From Rusavskia elegans (taxonomy: Eukaryota > Ascomycota > Lecanoromycetes > Teloschistales > Teloschistaceae): a DNA stretch of 64,000 nt. Below are positions 25,508-34,096 of this stretch, one piece after another; positions within the stretch are counted from its first letter, which is position 1; each line of letters opens with the position of its first letter. The position numbers and the translations under genes were made by a program. The stretch is taken from contig SAUG01000054.1 of the NCBI GenBank assembly GCA_011316305.1, positions 1-64,000 of the forward strand. The letters run 5' to 3'. The notes below the pieces were generated by a model that saw nothing but the letters and a program-made list of their open reading frames with translations, did no database searches and was not told the origin of the DNA.

Positions 25508-26315
25508 CCTTAGGTGACGCCTCTAGTATCTGAACAGCTTGTTAATATCCTGTTAAAGTCAAGTTGAAAAGAATATTACGTGATTAAAAATGTCGAGTAT
25601 AGGCAATACGAATATACCGTAATTAATTATATTTATTTAAAATAATATACTATTTTACGAAAACAGACTATTCGTATTATATTTTAAAATACCGTAAAAT
25701 ATAAAAATCGATCTATCGGCTTATAGGTCGACCTTTCGAGATCCAAATCCGATAGATCGATTTATTTTATCTAGGCTATTTAAATCGCCAAATTAGTTTA
25801 AAAAATTGAAAACCGAGGGATTCGAATACTGAACCTCTCGAATTAGGACTAGTTTCTAGGATTAGATATACTTTTATCTAAATACCTAGACCATCCGACT
25901 ATATTATATAAAATAAAACTTATAGTTAAATATATTCTAGAGTCTATCTAGATTTATAAACAGCGTTTTAATATAATATTAATATTTTATTAGCATCTTA
26001 TATAGTAAAATAACATCTTAATATTATTTTAATTAGAAGTTAATATTAATTTTATATTTTTAAACCACGTCTAGTTTTTAAAAATATAATATTAGTAGTA
26101 AGTTATATAAAATATAATATTAGTAGTAAATTATATAAAATATACCGTTTCCATATACTAGCTGTTTTATATTACTCGATATCAATTATAACAGGCAGTT
26201 AATTACTAGTAATTCCAAATTGAAATGTTAACATCCGATAAATATCTTATATCTTTCAATATATAATTAATATAATGTTGACAGGCCATTCCAGAATATA
26301 AAGTGCCACCTAAAG
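25508..26315. repeat. Right inverted arm of element D
   Basis: 808 bp, uninterrupted. Inner end CCTTAGGTGACGCC, outer end GTGCCACCTAAAG, both followed or preceded by TA. It contains a small internal duplication (AATATAATATTAGTAGTAA repeated near 26,085-26,135). The outer 100 bp retain CpA/TpG, showing how the arm looked before RIP. Confidence 0.8.
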
Positions 26316-26475
26316 TATACTATAAATCTTTCTTGCCTGACGAATATACCTTTAGCTATAAAGTTTTCTTTATACGTAAATATAACGATCCCTACCGTAT
26401 ATAACGTTAATAAAATATATATATATATATATATAAAAACTCAATATAACTCCAGACAGAAGCCTCTCAAAGGGG
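26316..26475 (+). mobile_element. Element E1, 3' end
   Basis: Resumes E1 after unit D. It aligns with 61,045-61,160 of the short E copy: CTCAATATAACTCCAGACAG matches TTCAATTATAATCCCGAACA, then AAGCCTCTCAAAG matches AGGCTCTATAAAG. It ends about 26,475, where copia B sequence with the ATAAATTATA duplication begins. An (AT)n run lies at 26,411-26,436. Confidence 0.65.
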
Positions 26476-26556
26476 ATAAATTATAATAATAATCTACTTT
26501 ATTTCTACCTTCGGGTAATGATTTATTTATACCTCGAATCTAAACGCTATTAGATA
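26476..26556 (+). mobile_element. Copia B fragment between E1 and hAT-like copy 2
   Basis: 81 bp that aligns with the reverse complement of about 13,290-13,375 of copia C (for example ACCTCGAATCTAAACGCTAT). It begins with the second copy of the E1 target duplication and ends with ATTAGATA, the first copy of the duplication flanking the next element. Confidence 0.75.
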
Positions 26557-26738
26557 TAGACTGGCCGTCGGGTCGGGTTTCGAACCCGACCAGATATATC
26601 CCGGGTTCGAACTAGGTCGGTTCCGACTTTTCTAGGTACTAAACCGAGTCGGTTCTAATTTTTCTAGATATTAAACTAATTCGGTTCCGGATTAAATCCG
26701 GGTTTCTAGATTTAATCTACTAAAACTATTAAAATCTA

Positions 26739-28008
26739 CTTTAGATAGGCCTTCCTGTCCCTGAACAGCGTATAGATACCATGTTAACGTCATGTTACGC
26801 GTAATATAAAATGGTTAAAATCCTGTTGTATACGTACGATAGACGTTAAAATACGCGCAATTTCTGTTGACAGCTGTTATAATATACGTAATATTACGCC
26901 GTAACAGCATGTTTAATTAGGTATTTTATAAGGTATTAAAAAACAAAAATCGATACCTCGACCCCGAAATCGACCTATCGACTTTAAAGTCGATAGACCG
27001 GTAGAGCCGATCTAGACCTTTCGAATTCGATAGACCGATTTCTTTTACCTCTACTAATTAGTAAGCAATTTACATTTGAAAATTTGGAAAAAAGACTTAG
27101 GTTTCGAAGGATTCGAATACGGAACCTCTAGGCTATATCAAGATTTTCGAATTTAAGCCCCGGGGGGCCCCGGGCTAGCCCAGGGAGCTCTAGGCTGTTC
27201 TAGTAGTTTCCTGGGCCTCCAGGGCTGTATATATAGTATATCGATATAGTATATTATAAAAGCTTTAGCGAGTTCTAGCTAGTACCTCTATAGGCGATAT
27301 AATAAACGCGCTAGTAACGGCGCTAGACTTTACGCGTATAAAAATCCCCGGTTTCGTAGGTTTTTTTAATTCCCGAACTAGTTAGCGTTGATCGTTCGTC
27401 CTATATAACGTTAGCGAGTAGGCGCCGCTAGCGTAGCCCTATAAGAACTTTTCTTTTCGACGGCGGCTAATAGTATTAGCCGCTTAGAAGCCCTGGGGAG
27501 CCCGGAGCGCCCGGAGCGCTTCTAATAATTCCTCGGGCGCCCGGGGCGCCCCGGGGCCGTTCGAGCCCGCAGGGCCTCCACTAAAATTATTGGGCCCCCA
27601 GGGCCACTTTTCGAAAACCCTGATGTAACTAAACGAAAGTAAACTTTTATTTTAGTACCTAGACTATCCGATCTATATTTTATTAGATCAGATTTATAGT
27701 TATATATATACTAGGATTAATATTTTATTAATATTTTATATAGTAAAATAGCATCTTAGTATTATTTTAATAACAATTTTATATTAATTTTATATTTGTA
27801 AACCACGCCTAGTTATTAAAAATATCAATCCAGTATATACTAGCTGTTTTATATAACTTTATACAAAATATAACAGCTAATTAATTTCTTATCATTTACA
27901 ACTTTAATGTTAATATCTTTATAACATCTTATCAATTTCTTATTTCTTTCAATATATAATTAACAGGATGTTGACAAGCCGTTCTAGAATATAAAGCGCC
28001 ATCTAAAG
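26739..28008. mobile_element. Solo D-type arm, a stand-alone mobile unit
   Basis: Bounded by CTTTAGATAGG and GCGCCATCTAAAG. TA on both sides (26,737-26,738; 28,009-28,010) restores the uninterrupted host sequence AAAATCTAGTATAAAAG seen in other family-A copies. Its right part aligns with the outer half of the D arms and its left part with the inner half. It keeps CpA/TpG-rich subterminal motifs (CCTGTTGTATACG, TTCTGTTGACAGCTGTTAT). 1,270 bp including a 486-bp insert. Confidence 0.75.
27138..27623. mobile_element. GC-rich MITE-like insert
   Basis: About 486 bp absent from the D arms. It starts TCAAGATTTTCGAA and ends TTCGAAAACCCTGA, a 14-bp imperfect inverted repeat. It contains very GC-rich palindromic blocks (AGCCCCGGGGGGCCCCGGGC near 27,156; GGGCGCCCGGGGCGCCCCGG near 27,537), in sharp contrast to the surroundings. 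No reading frame. The duplication at the ends is TA/TG, unclear. Confidence 0.65.
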
Positions 28009-28366
28009 TAGTATAAAAGTATAATTCCAGTATAAAAATAATATCTATCTATTAAAAACTAATTTAAAAAAAAATATTACCTATATATATTATCTATAAA
28101 TAAAATTATTTAAATAATTATTTTTTATATTCATTATAGAATTATACTATAGTAATTTTAATATTATATTATATATTAAAAGTTTAATAGATTAGATTAG
28201 ATTTCTATCGGTTTCTATTTTATAATCTAATTTAATTTTCGGTTCTAATTTTAGAAACTAATATATACTATTTAGCGTGTCGGATCGAACTAGTTTACTA
28301 AAATTCGGGTCGGATTTCCGAAGTATCGATAGAAACCCGTACCGAAGTAGCCAGTCTAATTAGATA

Positions 28367-29128
28367 AAAAATAATATCGATAGCTTTTAAAATCGCGATA
28401 TTTTTAGCCGCCTAAAGCTAAATAATAATAATATATAAATATATGTCGGGATTTTCGCTATCTAGCTATTCTTTTAAATTAACTATAAAATTTTATAGTA
28501 TCTATAGGAATAGTACTATTAGAGCGCTATGATTATTAATAATCGGAAAATTTCAATTAATTTTTAAAACTATAGTAAATTCTTTTATATCTAGAACTAT
28601 CTAGACGATATAACTTTCGATATATCTATAAAGGTTTATACTATTCTAATAGACGTTTAATATATATCTTTTGATAGTACTTTGGTAGTATCGATTGTAA
28701 ATACTAATATCTATAACTTGCTACTAAATAGATACTTTCGTTTACCGAAACTCTAGATACGCTCTTTTAATCGGGCGATATCTATTTTAAATACTTTAAA
28801 CGAATCTAAATTATAAACTAGTATCTATACTAGTATTTTACTAAATATACTACTATTATAAAAGATTTAAAATACTATAAAAGCTATTGAAACTCTATTT
28901 TTTCTTTTATTTAAATTTCGGTTTTTATAATTTGTATACGCAGATTTACTAAAGGAATTTAAATTTTTTATCTTATCATTCTCGTAATATATATCTGCTA
29001 TAGAATTACTTTAGATTTTATCTTTACTGCTATATAAATTCTTTTTCCTACGGGTTTTTTAGCGAGTATATAATAAATCTACTTATTTTTACTTTAGATA
29101 TATATATAGTATATTAATCGTATAAAAG
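28367..29128 (+). mobile_element. Copia B, end of internal region with antisense ORF relic
   Basis: Matches the reverse complement of 12,509-13,270 of copia C nearly throughout, up to the LTR. The minus strand here carries the N-terminal part of the same antisense frame found in C. The copy is more decayed than C. Confidence 0.8.
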
Positions 29129-29304
29129 TATTAGAAGTATATATTATATATAACAGCTATACTAAAACGCTAAAGGTACTAGTATCGATCGGATCTAATA
29201 GATCTAGATATTAAAGCCCTACCACTTTCTTTTTATATATTTAGTTCAAGCGAAAGCCTACTTTAGTAAATCAAGCTTGATATTCTATATATATGTTTTC
29301 AATA
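29129..29304 (+). repeat. 3' LTR of copia B
   Basis: 176 bp, plus orientation. It begins TATTAGAAG (decayed TGTTGGAAG) and ends TTTTCAATA. It is directly followed by the opposite-strand LTR at 29,305-29,449, giving a palindromic look around GGCGAAAGCC / GGCTTTCGCC. Confidence 0.85.
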
Positions 29305-29449
29305 TAATTTACTAAAGTAGGCTTTCGCCTAAATTAAATATATAAAAAGAAAGTAGTAAGGCTTTGGCGCCTAGAATTACTAGATTCGATTGGTACTAGC
29401 GCCTTTGGCGCCTTGGTACAGCTGTTGTACGTAACACGTACTTCCAACA
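29305..29449 (-). repeat. Truncated older copia LTR hosting copia B
   Basis: 145 bp corresponding to all but the last ~31 bp of the family LTR, in minus orientation, ending at plus-strand ACTTCCAACA. The missing part should lie left of B's 5' LTR, outside this window. Its 5' end retains CpA/TpG (CAGCTGTTGTACGTAACACG). Confidence 0.75.
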
Positions 29450-29966
29450 AAAACGTTTACGATCTCTAACTATATAACCAAATCGCTAAATTTAACAATT
29501 AAATAAACGGAATTAACGTATCAATAATAATATAATTAGTGGATAATCTATAAATAGGTCTTATTATAGGCTTAGACTAATTAGAAATACTCGATATAGT
29601 TTTTTATTTTAAGAGACGTATTATAACTATTAGCAAAAAGGAAAATAAATTTATATATATCGGAAGCGCTGATTCAAATATAAGATAATTCCTTTAATAT
29701 ATATTAAAGTCTCGAAGCTACTATTTATTATTTATAAAAAGCGTTAGAAGAAGTAGACAACGTTAATAAACGCGATAAATAAATTAATACCAAGAGTTAT
29801 ATCTAATATAATTCCAGTTAATTAGAATTCAACGTAAATAAATTTTCTAGAAGCTCTAATTACTGTTTATTTAACTAATAATAAAACGGATTGATTAATT
29901 TCTAGAAACTTTGTAATTAATTTAGTTTCGACTTTCTCCGTTATATATATATATATATATATATTT

Positions 29967-30390
29967 GGCCTAGGTGGCGCAGTGGCAACGCTGCGTGACT
30001 TGGAGGCCCGGCGGATCCAGCGTTCTTCGGAGTTAACGGAGTTAATCCGACGAGTTAGGGGTTCGAATCTCTCGAAGGCTAACCTAATACTTAAGTTTTT
30101 TCTATCGACTCTAGTCGATTTTTATAGAGTTTTAAAATATAGAAAGATTAGATAGTAGATCGTCTCGGCCTAACCCGATCGATTAAAGAAAATTAAGTTA
30201 ATTAAAGTTAAATAGATTACGGTTTCCCTCTGCGTTTTAGTTTAGATCTAGCTCCTTCGGGAGTCCTTAATTCGAGTTCTCGGTAAAATACTTGAATATT
30301 AAATAATTACGTAATCCGATCGAATTAGCGCCTCTAGCGTTAAATTCGTAAAAGACTAAAATTAAAAACCCGAATGATTAATCGCATATT
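29967..30390 (+). mobile_element. tRNA-related SINE, copy 1
   Basis: About 424 bp. The head GGCCTAGGTGGCGCAGTGGC (A-box-like) is followed by TTGGAGGCCCGGCGGATCC and a B-box GGGTTCGAATCTC near 30,058-30,071. The tail ends AACCCGAATGATTAATCGC. It lies between two (AT)n runs, 29,942-29,964 and 30,387-30,405, consistent with a duplicated AT-repeat target. Copies 2 and 3 lie at 40,186-52,088 (split) and 53,478-53,902. The least RIP-affected copy. Confidence 0.8.
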
Positions 30391-30419
30391 ATATATATAT
30401 ATATTTAAATGCTACATCT

Positions 30420-30830
30420 ATATCGTATTATCTAATCTTAAACTATATCGTTATCGATACCCTCGTTTAGTTTAATACCTCGATCTAATCGAGCAGAAAT
30501 CTATATACGCAGAATAGAGTTTAGAGAAATAGAAAGCTCTAGGAACTATATAACGCGTATAGAAGAGATAGTAGACTTATTTAGACGTTTACTAGGCGTA
30601 GTAGAGTTAATAATCTCGCTAGCGCTCGTTATAATATCGAAGGCGATACCTTTTTTTAAAGCTATTTATTATAGAGTAATCTTTTATAGAACCGAAAAGT
30701 ATATAATTAAATTACTCGATTAGATTTAATATAGCTCGCTAGATTAGATAGCGGCCTTAGTACGTATCTTTTATATTCGCAGACCTTTTCTATAGAATAT
30801 CAATCCTTCCACCATCCAATTATCATCTAT
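30420..30830 (+). pseudogene. Unidentified coding relic
   Basis: A plus-strand frame is coherent over about 135 codons if TAG/TAA are read as Gln. It includes ELYNAYRRDSRLI, TFTRRSRVNNLASARYNIEG and LARLDSGLSTYLLYS. The last ~80 bp (30,780-30,860) keep CpA, for example CAATCCTTCCACCATCCAAT. No family recognised. It could be retroelement gag or a captured gene piece. Confidence 0.35.
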
Positions 30831-31296
30831 ATTTGATCTCGTCATAATAAAAACCTTTTGAAAAATTCTATTCGTATTTCAAATGGTTTTATTTATCCCG
30901 AATTAGATCTAGCGTCTAGATACTAAATATTTAGCGTTTTTAGATAAAGTTTTTTCATAGATTTCCGTCCGTAGTTAATAATATTAAATATTGCTTTGTT
31001 TAATAAAAATCGAAATTGTTAAAATTTTCTTTATATTTTCGTTCGAGGAATCCTTTCCGACGTGTACTTCTAGAACCTATTTAATTTTTCTTACGATTAA
31101 AAATCTTTTAATAGATTTAATAGATTTAGTTTTAGAATTTAGTCGTCGAGATAGATATAGGTAATATAGTTAAACTTAGTAATAAATAATTTATATAGTT
31201 TATAGCGGAATTAAAAATAGTATTATTAACGTTTTATAAAGAATACAATATTAGCGATCGCTTCCGACCTATTAATATCGAGTACTTTTACGCGTC

Positions 31297-31480
31297 GGAA
31301 CGGGTTGGATCGAATTAGATTCGAGAATCTCTAATCCGACCCGAATCGGATTAGATTATAAACGGGTTAAATTATAAACAAGTTAGAATATTAACGGATT
31401 TTCGCGGGTTAAACCTATTAAAAGTACGAATTAATTAGTTAACGTGTTATTTTAAGCGCTAAACTAGCGTATATAAATTT
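31297..31480 (-). repeat. R2 family fragment, inverted
   Basis: Reverse orientation of the 3' part of the R2 repeat (see 53,912-54,332): GATTCGAGAATCTCTAATCC, GGATTTTCGCGGGTTAAACC. The 5' half is not recognisable. The following open frame at 31,480-31,686 has no support as a gene. The rest of 30,861-31,296 shows nothing recognisable. Confidence 0.6.
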
Positions 31481-31999
31481 TGATGATATTTGAAATTATA
31501 GAAAAGCAAAAAAATATAATTAACGTATTTTTTAGTATAATTACTAGAATAGCGAGTAGATATATTAAATTTTATAATAGATACGAAAAGACCAACTATA
31601 ATTATATATCTAGTCATTCTATAAATATTATAAAAACTCGACTACTATCTACGTTCCCTTCTATTCCGGCGTCTATTAGCTTTTAAAAAATCAAGAAAAT
31701 TAAACTCTACTAGATTTTACGTAGACTGGCCGTCGGGTCGGATTTCGAACTCGAGTTAAAAGAACCGACCCGACCCGAGTCGATTCTAAGTTTTCTAGAT
31801 ACCGATTCGATTCGGTTCCGGATCGAATCCGGATTTTCGGTTTAATCTATTAATACTGCTAAATCCTAGTATAAAAGTATCATTCTAGTATCAAAGTATA
31901 AATTTTTTCTATATTAAAGTAAATTAGTTTAGAATATTTTTTTTAATAATAGTATAGTAATATATATAGATAATTAATTTTTTTCAGATTATTATTTTT

Positions 32000-33160
32000 T
32001 AAATTATATAATTAATTAGATAGTTTAATACTTCTTTTTATATTTTTATTTTTATTTTTATTTTTTTCTATATTTTTATTATTAACTATTTCTATTTCCT
32101 TTTCTATATTTAATATTTTTATTCTAACCATTAAAATCAATACTTCTAGCTAAATATTTATAATTTCTAACTTTAGTATTATTCTATATAGGAAAGTATC
32201 TTTCTATTATCTAATTCTTTTTATTTAATTTTAATAATATTATCGCTATTTTTATTCTTTTTTATATAGAAAAACTTAATATATTTATTAGCCGTATTTC
32301 TACTATAACTAAATTCTTTAGTAAACGCCGTCTATTTTTCTAGAGGATCTAGATCTCTAGCGGACTAAAGTTTTTAAAGGTCGGTATAATAGATTACTTA
32401 TTATTAGAAAAAATTAATAATTAGAGCTATATATTTTGATAAAATTATTCTATTTAGACTATTAATAGTAATATTAGACGAGAGAAAATATTAGAAATAA
32501 ATATTTTTATACTAGATAGCTCTATTTATATTCGATATATTATTCTAATATATTACTTTATTTTATTTCTATTTTATCTATTTAATAGTTATCGTCTTTT
32601 CCGTATTTTTTATAGAAGTTTTAGTATATAGATCGTTTTTATAATATATTAATATATAAAGATTAGTATTTAGTTCTAATATAGCCCTTGTTTCTATATC
32701 TATATTTTTCTAGAAATCTATTTTTTTAAATTTATTAAAGTATTTATATATTATAATACGGTCCGTATTCTATTTTTTATAGAGTATATATTTAGTATCG
32801 GATTATTCTTAACCGTATTTATAGTTTATAACTAATTTAGATTTTATTGATATTAGTTTTAATTTAGATATAGTAGATAGTATACTAAATAATATAGTAA
32901 GGTAATTTAATTAGTAGCTATAGAATTATCTAAAGATTCTATAAATTATAGTAGTAAAATACGCTGGAAGTTTATAGAAATATATAGATTTATTTAAAAT
33001 TTTTACTTTCTAGCCGTAGTATAGCCGATAATTATCTAAATAATTTTACTTTACTTCTAATCTTTTATTCTTTAATAGTTTACTATTATAATAAGATATT
33101 AAATTAATATATCCCGTATTTTATTATATTTTATACTATTAATAATATTTCGTTCCTTTT
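32000..33160 (-). pseudogene. Family A element gene 1 relic (unknown)
   Basis: Minus-strand relic shared with 61,190-62,300. The clearer copy there reads YSSNTANIAIESLYKKVNEN, followed by NNIIGINKK and ENNINLAKIIDFK. In this copy the corresponding part is YIKFFYIKKNKNSDNIIKIK. Asn/Lys/Ile-rich, with T-rich low complexity at the C-terminal side (32,030-32,100). Function unknown; a DNA-binding or transposase role would be a guess from position. Confidence 0.45.
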
Positions 33161-33217
33161 ATTTATTTTAGTATAATTTTTGATAAAAAATTAATTCTAT
33201 TCTATAGAATTATAGCA

Positions 33218-33730
33218 ATGACTCGAAGAAATAGAACCGGGAAAAATAAAAAAAAAGTAAAAAGAAATTTTATAGTATTATAGTACCGGTATAATTTTAA
33301 AATAATATATTCTAAATAGTCTAGCTGATAATCTATCGAAATAAATATAAAATCTAAAATTATCATTTTTCGAAAAACCTATAGATACTAGAAAGGCTTT
33401 AAATTTTTTATTTTTAAAAAACCTTTAGTTAGACTATATTCTAAAATCTTTACCGATATTACTATTATATATATAAATAGAACGAAAGATAGAAAATAAA
33501 ATATAGTATTAGTAATTTTATAGAATATAATAAAAGAATATACAATTATTTTCCTATTAAATAAATATATTACTTTACTATATTATTATATATATCCGAC
33601 TATTAATTTTTTTATTAATTATCTACTAGCCGTATATTATACCAAACGTATTACTATTTTATAAAAGGATTTCTAGTTTATTAAAAAGTTAACATAAAAT
33701 CTAGAAGTATAGCCGAAGATATAATAATAG
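33218..33730 (+). pseudogene. Family A element gene 2 relic (unknown)
   Basis: Starts with an ATG and reads MTRRNRTGKNKKKVKRNF, then TAG/TAA-interrupted sequence including VRLYSKIFTDITIIYINRTK. The homologous relic at 4,350-4,740 reads TRGSRIGKDKRKGKK at the same place. Divergent from gene 1, about 60 bp apart. No domain recognised. Confidence 0.4.
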
Positions 33731-34096
33731 CTAGTTAATAATAAATTTTAAAAAATTAAAAGTTCTAAAAAAGAGATATATATTTATAAAATAATTTAGA
33801 AAAGGATTATACTATTTATATAAAACCGGTATATAAGCTAATATTAAATAGAATATTTTACGATTATATATTATCTATAGTTACTTTTATATTCGACTAT
33901 TTAATATAATTATAAGTCGGGTTGAATTAGATTTCTATCGGTTTCTATTTTATAATCCGATTCGACTTTCGGTTCTAATATTAGGAACCGACCCGAACCG
34001 CTTAGTAAATCGGGTCGAACCGATTTACTAAAACTCGGATCGGATTCCCGAAGTACCGACGGGAACCTATACCGAAATAGCCAGGCTAATTTTACG

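Larger units (their letters stand above)
12241..26315. mobile_element. Composite-like DNA element D with ~0.8-kb inverted arms
   Basis: Outer ends are TTTTAGGTGGCACTTTATAT at left and the inverse ATATAAAGTGCCACCTAAAG at right, each bordered by TA. The left arm is 12,241-12,332 joined to 19,994-20,694, split by copia C. The right arm is 25,508-26,315. The arms are inverted copies over their full length (about 0.8 kb), and their inner ends (CACCTAAGG / CCTTAGGTG) repeat the terminal motif and are again bordered by TA. A single arm exists independently at 26,739-28,008 with a TA duplication, so one arm appears able to move alone. The centre (20,695-25,507) carries two gene relics. D sits inside E1. 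TA targets suit Tc1/mariner-type insertion, but an alternative 9-bp reading (ATATACTAT / GTATACTAT) would suit a Mutator-like element. Confidence 0.7.
26557..28358. mobile_element. hAT-like element, family A copy 2, hosting a D-type arm
   Basis: Starts TAGACTGGCCGTCGGGTCGG, ends GTAGCCAGTCTA, and is flanked by a perfect 8-bp duplication ATTAGATA (26,549-26,556; 28,359-28,366). 8-bp duplications are typical of hAT elements. Without the solo arm inserted at 26,739-28,008 it would be about 0.53 kb and non-coding, like the copies at 38,687 and 56,074. Confidence 0.85.
31722..34088. mobile_element. hAT-like element, family A copy 3 (largest)
   Basis: 2,367 bp, TAGACTGGCCGTCGGGTCGG to ATAGCCAGGCTA, flanked by a perfect 8-bp duplication ATTTTACG (31,714-31,721; 34,089-34,096). 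The interior holds two divergent gene relics (minus 32,000-33,160; plus 33,218-33,730). The 32.0-33.4 kb part is also present at 61,190-62,640. It may be close to the full-length element from which the 0.36-0.53 kb copies were derived by internal deletion. Confidence 0.85.

Noticed and set aside
29238..29335. Apparent perfect inverted repeat around GGCGAAAGCC, a possible hairpin or MITE
   Set aside because: Explained by the 3' LTR of copia B lying inside an older LTR of opposite strand.
29967..30072. Functional class II tRNA gene
   Set aside because: A- and B-box-like motifs exist but no clean acceptor pairing, and a conserved ~320-bp body follows in all three copies, so it is a SINE.
31480..31686. 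68-codon open frame starting MMIFEIIEKQ
   Set aside because: AT-rich remnant next to an R2 fragment, with no homologous frame in other R2 copies. Likely chance.
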